Shown: positions 44,108 to 52,008 of the stretch, piece after piece
How positions within the stretch are numbered: the stretch's first letter is position 1
How the letters are laid out: each line of letters starts with the position of its first letter
NCBI RefSeq assembly: GCF_900108855.1
Contig: NZ_FNXY01000003.1
Span: 372,001-436,000 of the forward strand
Direction: 5' to 3'
From: Dyadobacter koreensis
Lineage (GTDB): Bacteria > Bacteroidota > Bacteroidia > Cytophagales > Spirosomataceae
Length of the DNA: 64,000 nt
Program-made: the position numbers and the translations under genes
The notes under the pieces: generated by a model
Database searches by the model: none
What the model saw: only the letters and a program-made list of their open reading frames with translations
Told to the model about the DNA's origin: nothing

Positions 44108-45160
44108 TCAGTAGAACAACTTTCCATTGCTTGTTTCCAGAAACAAGTCCAGTTCGATATCTTCCTGTTTGATAAATCCTTTGTCTGGCAGGGTTCCATC
44201 TGCAACCATTTCAACAACAGACACAATCGATGCCGCTGTGGTCCAGGAGATCGCACGCCAATGCTGGCCGTCAATTTCAATCGGATGATAGGCCCGATAA
44301 AACTCCTCTCTTTCAAGCGTATTTCCTTTCCAGCCCTCGACAACTGCATATACATAAACAACATCCTGTTGTACAGGCGGTTTTGCTTCTGTCAAAATCT
44401 GCTCAATCAGCTCCCGTTTTTCTTTCAATATCAATTCATATAGCAAAAACCGCATCAGACCGCAATGTCCCGGATACCGGATGGTTTTATAATTGAGCGT
44501 GTCAAGCTTACCTTCAAAAGTTTCACACATCGTACCCAGGCCCCCGGAAGTGCTAAAAGCCTCAAACTCCTGGCCTTCAATATTGATCATTTCGATCCCC
44601 TCCAGAGATGGCACCATTTTTCTCACTCCATTATGGATAACTTCGGCATCGTTAATGTATTCATTGACCACACCTGCCGGAGACCATGTGAAAGAATAGC
44701 CCATAAGACCATTCGGATACCGGGGTAAGGCACCAACACGTAACTCTATATCACGGATTTTTGTGAAACGTTTGGCAAGATCTGCGCCAACAATTCCAAT
44801 AAATCCAGGTGCCAGTCCGCATTGAGGGGCCATGATACCCTTGCTTTCTTTTGCCATTTCACGAATCGCAGCGGTAGTACCAACATCTTCTGTGAGATCA
44901 AAATAGTGTATGCCCTTCTTGTGAGCAACCTGTGCAATCCGTAAATTTAGATTATAAGGCATGCAGGAAACCACAGCATCCGCATTGGAAAGAATAGTTT
45001 CTAAAAACTCATTTTGAGAAATATCACCTGATTGAAATGAAAAAGCAATCGGCACCGGAGGCTTAATTTTGTCAACTCCCGTAACCTTGAACCGCTTGCT
45101 CAGCAAAGTCGCGACCAGTGAGCCTACTTTTCCCAAACCTATTACAATTATATTTTCCAT
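44108..45160 (-). CDS. Saccharopine/lysine 6-dehydrogenase-like oxidoreductase
   Basis: A 350-residue Rossmann-fold dehydrogenase (NVIGLGKVGSLVATLL at residues 3-20 region). The motif APQCGLAPGFIGIVG near 117 and a SPAGVVNEY segment near 165 are typical of lysine 6-dehydrogenases and saccharopine dehydrogenases of this length. Lysine 6-dehydrogenase converts lysine directly to 2-aminoadipate semialdehyde with NAD, releasing ammonia. The product would be the substrate of the ALDH7 enzyme encoded downstream, which favours this reading over saccharopine cleavage. It begins divergently from a flavoprotein gene. Specificity is inferred from the pair. Confidence 0.85.
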   Translation of the reverse strand: MENIIVIGLGKVGSLVATLLSKRFKVTGVDKIKPPVPIAFSFQSGDISQNEFLETILSNADAVVSCMPYNLNLRIAQVAHKKGIHYFDLTEDVGTTAAIREMAKESKGIMAPQCGLAPGFIGIVGADLAKRFTKIRDIELRVGALPRYPNGLMGYSFTWSPAGVVNEYINDAEVIHNGVRKMVPSLEGIEMINIEGQEFEAFSTSGGLGTMCETFEGKLDTLNYKTIRYPGHCGLMRFLLYELILKEKRELIEQILTEAKPPVQQDVVYVYAVVEGWKGNTLEREEFYRAYHPIEIDGQHWRAISWTTAASIVSVVEMVADGTLPDKGFIKQEDIELDLFLETSNGKLFY

Positions 45161-45286
45161 AATCCGGTCATTTGTGATGAAGTGTAAAATTTACAGATTA
45201 AGTATCTCTTTTGAAAGATAGGAAAAGAAATCGCTGTTTTATAAAAGTTACTATCCATTTTTGTGGGCTTTTCAACGATTACTAAT

Positions 45287-46525
45287 ATGCAAATTGTGAT
45301 TATAGGCGGCGGTGCTTCTGGCTTTATGGCTGCCATAACTGCCGCAGAAACATATCCGGATGCCCGGATTACCATTCTGGAAAAAAATAAAACAGTCTTG
45401 AACAAAGTGCGGATTTCCGGAGGAGGACGCTGTAATGTTACACACAAACCATCCGATTTGCGTTTTTTTATAAAAAATTATCCCCGAGGCGAAAAATTTC
45501 TGCGAAAACTGCTGACAAAATTTGATGCGCAGGATACGGTGGATTGGTTCGAAAAGCGAGGGGTAAAACTCAAAACGGAAGCAGATGGCAGAATGTTTCC
45601 TATTACAGATTCTTCCAATACGATTATAGAAAGTCTGTCAAGAGCTGCCAGAAATCTGAATATTGACGTCCAAACCAGCATTGGCGTGAAAAAATTCGCA
45701 TGGACTGAGCAGGAAAACGTACCGAAATTTTCATTGCATCTTGACTCAGATGAATCCATTTCTGCTGATAAACTGGTAATTGCCACCGGAGGAAATCCCA
45801 AAACGAGCGGATTTGCCTGGATAAGTGAACATGCGCATACGATCATAGAACCGTTCCCGTCACTTTTTACCTTTAATGTACCGGATGGATACTTACTCTC
45901 TTTGTCGGGTGTTGCCGTTCAAGATGCTTATGTCAAAATTATTGGCACAAAACATGAGTGGCGCGGGCCTGTCATGTTGACACACTGGGGCTTTAGCGGG
46001 CCGGCAATACTTAAATTATCAGCCTGGGGAGCAAGGGATCTTGCGGCACTGGATTACCATTTTACTTTCAAGGTCAACTGGTTGCCCGATTTAAATGAAC
46101 AGCAGGTAAGAGAATTCCTGATCGCGGAGAAGGTCAACACTCCCAAGCAGCAGATCAATTCGCATACACGATTTGGATTACCATCACGGTTGTGGAAAGC
46201 ATTTACAGAAAAAGCTGAAATCAGTGAAAATTTGCGCTGGTCAGAAGCGACGAACAAGGTCTTGAACCGGATGGCAGAACTATTGACAAATAGTCAATTC
46301 GATGTGAAAGGTAAAAGTACATACAAAGAAGAATTCGTGACATGCGGCGGAATCGCCCTTTCTGATATCAATCAGGAGACACTTGAAAGTAAAAAAGTGC
46401 CGGGATTATTTTTTGCCGGCGAAGTTTTGGATGTCGATGGTATCACAGGAGGATTTAACTTTCAAAATGCCTGGACGACAGGATTTGTTGTCGGTAAAGA
46501 AGTTGGGCGAACTACTGGCTATTAA
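45287..46525 (+). CDS. BaiN/RdsA family NAD(P)/FAD-dependent oxidoreductase
   Basis: A 412-residue flavoprotein of the YhiN/HI0933 group. The ATG at 45287 is preferred over a GTG at 45263. The FAD loop IVIIGGGASGFMAA is at residues 3-16, the ISGGGRCNVTH motif near 45-55 is diagnostic, and the C-terminal GFNFQNAWTTGFVVGKEVG closes the flavin site. Members probably reduce a double bond or flavin-linked substrate; BaiN of Clostridium acts on bile acid intermediates, but that role is not implied here. It is divergent from the lysine dehydrogenase gene. A hairpin separates it from uvrC. Confidence 0.88.
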   Translation: MQIVIIGGGASGFMAAITAAETYPDARITILEKNKTVLNKVRISGGGRCNVTHKPSDLRFFIKNYPRGEKFLRKLLTKFDAQDTVDWFEKRGVKLKTEADGRMFPITDSSNTIIESLSRAARNLNIDVQTSIGVKKFAWTEQENVPKFSLHLDSDESISADKLVIATGGNPKTSGFAWISEHAHTIIEPFPSLFTFNVPDGYLLSLSGVAVQDAYVKIIGTKHEWRGPVMLTHWGFSGPAILKLSAWGARDLAALDYHFTFKVNWLPDLNEQQVREFLIAEKVNTPKQQINSHTRFGLPSRLWKAFTEKAEISENLRWSEATNKVLNRMAELLTNSQFDVKGKSTYKEEFVTCGGIALSDINQETLESKKVPGLFFAGEVLDVDGITGGFNFQNAWTTGFVVGKEVGRTTGY

Positions 46526-46529
46526 CAAA

Positions 46530-46557
46530 AATTCCAGCCTCTTCTCTGGCTGGAATT
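46530..46557 (-). terminator. Terminator between flavoprotein gene and uvrC
   Basis: Stem attccagcc / ggctggaat with an 8-base loop. Read on the minus strand it is followed by tttttgtt and so fits uvrC (stop at 46589). On the plus side the T run is weak, but the stem may also slow transcription from the flavoprotein gene. Confidence 0.7.
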
Positions 46558-46588
46558 AAATGGAATTTGTTATTACAAGTTTCTGATG

Positions 46589-48403
46589 TTAATCCTGGTG
46601 CGCCATTTTGTCAAAATAATACCTGACTTTTTTTGCCCTGTCCAAACCGATCAGCGGCGTCAAGGTTTCCAAAGAACTTTCCCGGATCGCTCTTACTGAA
46701 CCGAAATGTTTTAAAAGTTTTGTCGCTGTAACTTTTCCAACACCCTCCACGCCTTCAAGCTCACTTACGAGACTTCCCTTACTCCGTTTGTCACGATGGA
46801 AAGTGATGGCGAACCGGTGGGCTTCATCACGTATCTGCTGAATTAATTTTAATGATTCCGATCTTTTGTCGATATACAACGGTAAAGAATCTTCCGGAAA
46901 ATAAATTTCTTCCAGGCGTTTTGCGATTCCGATAATGGGAACTTGTCCGTAAATTCCTAAATCTTTCAACGCATCGCAAGCCGCACTTAACTGACCTTTT
47001 CCACCATCAATTACGATAAGATCCGGAAGCTGCTCGTTTTCTGCGATTAATCTCAAATAACGCCGGCCGACAATTTCATTCATAGACGCAAAATCATTCG
47101 GTCCGATAACCGTCTTGATATTAAAGTGCCGGTAATCCTTTTTTGAAGCTTTTCCTTCTTTGAAACACACCATTGAAGCAACCGGATTCGTTCCCTGAAT
47201 GTTGGAGTTATCAAAACATTCGATATGTCTCGGAAGTGCCTTCAATTGTAGATCAGCCTTAAGCTTGATCAGAACGCGGTCTTTTTTTGACGAACTCGCC
47301 GAATTTTCCACCTCTCTCCGTTCGGCCTTTTCACGGCGGAAATACATCACATTTTTCATGGACATATCCAACAATTTTTTCTTGTCACCTATTTGAGGTA
47401 TGATAAGATCAAGTTTCATTTCCAGATCCGGTTTCAAGTTGGTGATCAACTCCTTTGCAGCTGTTCCATATTTTTCGCGCATTTCCACGATCATCATAGC
47501 CAGCAAGTCCTCATCTGTTTCGTCCAGTTTCTTCTTAACCTCAAACGTTTGCGTCGCGATCATATAACCTTCTGTAATTTTCATAAAATTCAGATAGGCA
47601 GATTCTTCATCGGATACGATCGTCAGTACATCGACATTTCCAATTTTCGGATTAATAACCGTAGCCTTGCTCTGGAAATTCGACAAATGTTCGATTTTTG
47701 TTTTCCATGAATGCGCTTGTTCAAAAGCCATTTGCTCTGCCGCGGAAAGCATTTTTTCTTTGAAATATTGCTGGGGAAGCGTAAGATTTCCTTTGAGCAT
47801 GTGATGAATCTGCTCGATTTCCACATTATAATCTGCCTCGTCCTGGAATCCCTCGCAGGGCCCCTTACAATTCCCGATATGATATTCCAGACAAACTTTG
47901 AATTTCCCGGCCTCGACATTTTCTTTTGACAAATGTAAATGGCAGGAACGGATCGTGTAAAGTGACTTGAACATATCAAGCAACGTGTGCATGGAGCGAA
48001 GATTAGCGAAAGGGCCATAGAAAGTCCCTCTCTTTTTATCCAGCTCGCGGGTGACATAAACTCTCGGAAAACGTTCGTCGGTAATACAAATGAACGGATA
48101 TGTTTTATCGTCTTTTAAAAGAATATTAAACTTTGGCTGAAACTGCTTTATCAATTGATTTTCAAGCAACAAAGCATCCCATTCTGTATGAACAATGGTA
48201 TATTCTATCCGTCGAATCTGACTGACAAGGCGTTTGGTTTTACGGTCATGCTGGTTTGATTTCAGGAAATAACTGGAAACCCTGTTTCTAAGACTTTTGG
48301 CTTTTCCGACATAAATGACCTCTCCGGTTTCGTCGAAATACCGGTAGACACCTGGATCAAAAGGAATTTTAGAAAGCTCGTCTTTGTAATTAAATTCGGG
48401 CAT
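46589..48403 (-). CDS. uvrC: Excinuclease ABC subunit C
   Basis: Makes both incisions around bulky DNA lesions together with UvrA and UvrB. It has 604 residues, the usual length. The GIY-YIG nuclease is at 14-90 (GVYRYFDETGEVIYVGKA), followed by a cysteine-containing segment (CLEYHIGNCKGPCEGF) near 172-190. The C-terminal nuclease has HIECFDNSNIQG near 380 and VIDGGKGQL near 457, and the tandem helix-hairpin-helix end is LEGVEGVGKVTATKLLKHFG. Start is the ATG at 48403. It stands alone, with glycerate kinase upstream on the same strand. Confidence 0.96.
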   Translation of the reverse strand: MPEFNYKDELSKIPFDPGVYRYFDETGEVIYVGKAKSLRNRVSSYFLKSNQHDRKTKRLVSQIRRIEYTIVHTEWDALLLENQLIKQFQPKFNILLKDDKTYPFICITDERFPRVYVTRELDKKRGTFYGPFANLRSMHTLLDMFKSLYTIRSCHLHLSKENVEAGKFKVCLEYHIGNCKGPCEGFQDEADYNVEIEQIHHMLKGNLTLPQQYFKEKMLSAAEQMAFEQAHSWKTKIEHLSNFQSKATVINPKIGNVDVLTIVSDEESAYLNFMKITEGYMIATQTFEVKKKLDETDEDLLAMMIVEMREKYGTAAKELITNLKPDLEMKLDLIIPQIGDKKKLLDMSMKNVMYFRREKAERREVENSASSSKKDRVLIKLKADLQLKALPRHIECFDNSNIQGTNPVASMVCFKEGKASKKDYRHFNIKTVIGPNDFASMNEIVGRRYLRLIAENEQLPDLIVIDGGKGQLSAACDALKDLGIYGQVPIIGIAKRLEEIYFPEDSLPLYIDKRSESLKLIQQIRDEAHRFAITFHRDKRSKGSLVSELEGVEGVGKVTATKLLKHFGSVRAIRESSLETLTPLIGLDRAKKVRYYFDKMAHQD

Positions 48404-48456
48404 GTATTTCAGTACTTTGTTTTTAGGCGAATGCTAAATAATGTATTACCAGGTCA

Positions 48457-49593
48457 TTATTGACCTTTATGAAAAAACAACCGGACCAATTGAAAAGTTG
48501 CGTCCTGAACCAGTGAATACGCTTCATTTTCTGCCTGCTGCAAGGTCATCGGCCGATTAAGAACTGAAACTGCATAGGTTATACCGGCCTGTTTCGCTTC
48601 GTTAGAAGTAATCATTAAAGTGCCGCAAACGACTGCCAACGGAACACTGTGTTTTTGACAAAGACCCGCTAACCCTTTTACAACTTTACCGTTTAATGTT
48701 TGTTCATCTACTTTTCCCTCACCGGTTATAACGAGGTCAGCTTTTTTGATATGATTTTCAATATTAGTCTGATCCATAACAATACTCACACCCTGCAGAA
48801 GTTCTGCATTCAGAAACCAAATTGCACCCGCCCCCAAACCGCCGGCAGCTCCGGTTCCGGGTTTTTCACAGATGTCATACCCGAAGGTTTCAGCAGCTAC
48901 TCGCGCTATGTTTTTAAGACCGTTGTCCAATTGCGAAACCATTGTTTTGGTAGCTCCTTTTTGCGGTCCATAAACGAAAGCAGCTCCCGATTCGCCATAA
49001 AGCGGATTTGTAACGTCACAGGCTACTACAAACCTGATAGCCTTCAACTTTTGGCTTACTTTCTCGGTCCTGATAAATTTTATATGGGTGAGGTTTTCCC
49101 CGCTCGGTATAATTGCCTCCATATCTTCACCCAAAAACTCGTAACCGAGTGCAAAAGCCATACCCATTCCGGCATCGGTAGTTGCACTTCCGCCAATCCC
49201 AAGAATTATCTCTTTTACTCCGGCGTCGATTGCGTGAAGAATTAATTCACCTGTTCCTATTGTATTCGTAAGCAATGGATTTTGCTCCCATGGCTTTAAA
49301 AGACCAAGACCCGATGCTGCTGCCATTTCAATGAATGCCGTCTTACCATCGCCTGAAAGACCATATTCAGCCTCAATATATCTACCCAAAGGATCATGTA
49401 CAATCGCGGTCACGAATTTGCCTTTCGACTGCTCTGTTAAAATTCTGGTAGTTCCTTCTCCTCCGTCAGCAAGCGGAATTGTCGCTATTTCGGCATCAGG
49501 ATAAGCCAGCTTTATGCCCTCAGCGATGGATTGGCATACTTCTGAGGCTTCCAGGGAACCACGAAATTTATCAGGCGCGACGAGAATATACAC
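48457..49593 (-). CDS. glxK: Glycerate kinase
   Basis: Phosphorylates glycerate to 2-phosphoglycerate or 3-phosphoglycerate in glyoxylate or serine use. It has 378 residues from a GTG start at 49593. Family 1 features are VAPDKFRGSLEASEV near 4-18, ADGGEGTTRIL near 43 and LGIGGSATTDAGMGMAFALGY near 128, plus GAAGGLGAGA near 250 and VITGEGKVDEQTLNGKVV near 288. The substrate-binding loops are complete. It lies 53 bases upstream of uvrC, possibly in the same transcript. Which phosphoglycerate it makes is not clear from sequence. Confidence 0.92.
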   Translation of the reverse strand: MYILVAPDKFRGSLEASEVCQSIAEGIKLAYPDAEIATIPLADGGEGTTRILTEQSKGKFVTAIVHDPLGRYIEAEYGLSGDGKTAFIEMAAASGLGLLKPWEQNPLLTNTIGTGELILHAIDAGVKEIILGIGGSATTDAGMGMAFALGYEFLGEDMEAIIPSGENLTHIKFIRTEKVSQKLKAIRFVVACDVTNPLYGESGAAFVYGPQKGATKTMVSQLDNGLKNIARVAAETFGYDICEKPGTGAAGGLGAGAIWFLNAELLQGVSIVMDQTNIENHIKKADLVITGEGKVDEQTLNGKVVKGLAGLCQKHSVPLAVVCGTLMITSNEAKQAGITYAVSVLNRPMTLQQAENEAYSLVQDATFQLVRLFFHKGQ

Positions 49594-49639
49594 AGCGACA
49601 ATTTTTACCGGTTAAAAAATCCGTAATAAAGATATTAAA

Positions 49640-49688
49640 TAAAATCTCCTGTTCTGAAAATTCGCTGAATCACAGAACAGAAGATTTC
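49640..49688 (-). terminator. Terminator of the PBP1A pair
   Basis: Near-perfect 15-base stem (49642-49656 with 49673-49687, one mismatch) with a 16-base loop; on the minus strand it is followed by ttttattta. It lies 17 bases after the stop at 49705. Confidence 0.75.
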
Positions 49689-49704
49689 CATGTTATTTTT
49701 TTGT

Positions 49705-51981
49705 TTAAAACAATACTCCTTCATCATCCGATCTGGACGGCGGAATGTAGGTATCCGTACTATCCGATTTCACACTTCCACAATCCAGAACATAGTTTTC
49801 CGGCTTGATAAAAGGACCTTTGCGATATTGAAGAAGTGTCTGATCATTATATACTTTTTTCATATAAATTCCCCAGGCAGGCATTGCCGCGCGCCCACCT
49901 TGCCCAAGATCAATTGTTCTGAAATGTATTGTCATATCCTCACCACCAACCCATATACCTGATACAAGATTTTGCGTCATCCCCATAAACCAGCTATCTG
50001 ATTGGTTATTTGTCGTTCCGGTTTTTGCTGCAATTTCATTGCCACTTGTTATACCATATGAATGCAGCCGGCCGGCAGTCCCTCCCGGATCTTCCACAGC
50101 TCCACGCATCAGATAGAGCATATTATATGCCACTGTGGCACTCAGCTCCTGGATTTGTTTTTGATGAAAATCCTGTAAGACATTGCCATGACGGTCTTCA
50201 ATCCGCAAAATTGTCATTGGTTCGGTTTTGTAACCCCCGTTCGCAAAAGCAGAGTATGCGTTTACCATTTCATAGACAGATACTGAACTTACACCCAGGG
50301 CCAGTGACGGGTATGGATCCAGTTTACTGGTAACCCCGAGTTTATGTGCATATTCAACAACTGTTTCAGGCTTGACCATTTGAATGATTGCTGCACTTAC
50401 AGAGTTTACAGATTTTCCCAGAGCCTGTCTCAAAGTTAAAGCTTGCTCTGAATATTTGCCATTGGAATTAGTCGGGTTGTATTCATTTTCCGGGACGGGC
50501 GCATCGACGATCTTGTCACAGGGTGTAAGAAAATTTTTGTCAAGAGCGGCAACATACACAAATGGCTTGAATGTAGATCCAGGCTGGCGTGCTCCCTGCT
50601 TTACGTGATCGTATTTGAAATACTTAAAATTGACGCCGCCAACCCATGCCTTGATTTCTCCGCTCCTTGGATCCATCGACATCATGCCTGCATGTAAAAA
50701 TCTTTTATAATACCGTATCGAATCCATAGGACTCATGGTCATTTCCTTTTCTCCATCATATGAAAAAACCTTCATTTTATAAGGTCTGCGCATCACTTTC
50801 CACGCTTCTTCTTCACCTACTTCTCTCTTCAGGATATTGAAATAAGGTAATGCCCTAACTGCTTTTTCGATAAAACCCGGTATTTCCTTTCCACTTTCAT
50901 CAGCCCATGGATTTCTGCCTTTCCAGTGTGCATCGAACAGCTTCTGCTGCTGGCGCATGTGTTCATTTAGTGCCTCTTCCTGATATTGCTGCAAGCGGGA
51001 ATCAATTGTGGTGTATATCCGCAGACCACTTGTATACAAATCGTAATCAGTCCCGTTATCTTCATTATACCGCTTAACCCATGCTCTCATATATCCACGC
51101 ATTGATTCACGGAAATAGGGAGCCGGCCCGGTATTATGCCCATCCACGGTAAATTTCAGATCTAATGGTTTTTCTTTATAATTTTCGAACTGATCCTCAG
51201 ATAAATAATTATATTTTTCCATTTGAGCCAAAACCGTGTTTCTCCGGTTAAGTGCATTGGTGGGAAATCGTAATGGATTATAAAGAGTTGGATTTTGGAG
51301 CATACCTACCAGAAGCGCAGCTTCGTTCACTTCCAGGTCACTCGGCTCTTTTCCAAAATAGGTCTTCGAAGCCGTTTTTATTCCAAAGGAATTATTGCCA
51401 AACGAGACTGTATTGAGATACATCATCATAATCTCCGTTTTGGTATATTTTCGCTCCAAAGTCACTGACAGGATCCACTCCTTGGTTTTAGCGATCACAG
51501 TCCTGACGAACGGAATTTTACCCAGAAATCCTTCATATTTCTCCGAACGGGTTTCAAATAAATTTTTCGCTACCTGCTGTGTTAGAGTACTTCCTCCTCC
51601 TGAACTCGAATTTGCCAGCAAAATCCCTTTGGCCACACGAAGCATACTACGCGGGTCAATTCCTGAATGGTTAATAAAACGTGCATCTTCTGTCGCTATC
51701 AGAGCATCCGTCACATTTTTGGAAATCTGGTCAAATTCAACCGGCGTCCGGTTCTCAAAAAAATATTTTCCGAGACTCTTCCCGTCTTCCGAAAGCAATT
51801 CTGACGCAAGTTCGCTCTTGGGATTTTCAAGGGTTATCAGATCCGGCATTCCGCCAAACAGCCAGAAGAAATTAAAACTTACGGCAACGATATAAAGTAT
51901 AAATAGCCCCAGGCCTATTGCGGCACCCAACCACACGCGGATAATGCTGCGGCGGTATTTTCCTGGCTGCAGTTCAATCAT
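49705..51981 (-). CDS. Penicillin-binding protein 1A, downstream copy of a tandem pair
   Basis: A 758-residue bifunctional peptidoglycan synthase. One N-terminal membrane anchor (about 16-40) precedes the GT51 domain, with catalytic Glu98 in ATEDARF and GGGSTLTQQVAKNLF near 128-142. The transpeptidase domain has Ser469 and Lys472 in PGSTFKPF, the S-x-N motif KSVNSVSA and KTGTTNNQSD near the end. The protein is very similar along its whole length to the copy upstream (52009-54306), apart from a short stretch after the active serine. Start is the ATG 27 bases after the stop of the upstream copy, so the two form an operon. Confidence 0.93.
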   Translation of the reverse strand: MIELQPGKYRRSIIRVWLGAAIGLGLFILYIVAVSFNFFWLFGGMPDLITLENPKSELASELLSEDGKSLGKYFFENRTPVEFDQISKNVTDALIATEDARFINHSGIDPRSMLRVAKGILLANSSSGGGSTLTQQVAKNLFETRSEKYEGFLGKIPFVRTVIAKTKEWILSVTLERKYTKTEIMMMYLNTVSFGNNSFGIKTASKTYFGKEPSDLEVNEAALLVGMLQNPTLYNPLRFPTNALNRRNTVLAQMEKYNYLSEDQFENYKEKPLDLKFTVDGHNTGPAPYFRESMRGYMRAWVKRYNEDNGTDYDLYTSGLRIYTTIDSRLQQYQEEALNEHMRQQQKLFDAHWKGRNPWADESGKEIPGFIEKAVRALPYFNILKREVGEEEAWKVMRRPYKMKVFSYDGEKEMTMSPMDSIRYYKRFLHAGMMSMDPRSGEIKAWVGGVNFKYFKYDHVKQGARQPGSTFKPFVYVAALDKNFLTPCDKIVDAPVPENEYNPTNSNGKYSEQALTLRQALGKSVNSVSAAIIQMVKPETVVEYAHKLGVTSKLDPYPSLALGVSSVSVYEMVNAYSAFANGGYKTEPMTILRIEDRHGNVLQDFHQKQIQELSATVAYNMLYLMRGAVEDPGGTAGRLHSYGITSGNEIAAKTGTTNNQSDSWFMGMTQNLVSGIWVGGEDMTIHFRTIDLGQGGRAAMPAWGIYMKKVYNDQTLLQYRKGPFIKPENYVLDCGSVKSDSTDTYIPPSRSDDEGVLF

Positions 51982-52008
51982 AAATAAAAAATTTCCTTGG
52001 TTATCAAA

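Noticed and set aside
48700..49245. 181-codon plus-strand frame opposite glycerate kinase
   Set aside because: Wholly antisense to a conserved enzyme gene, no motif or signal peptide that makes sense.
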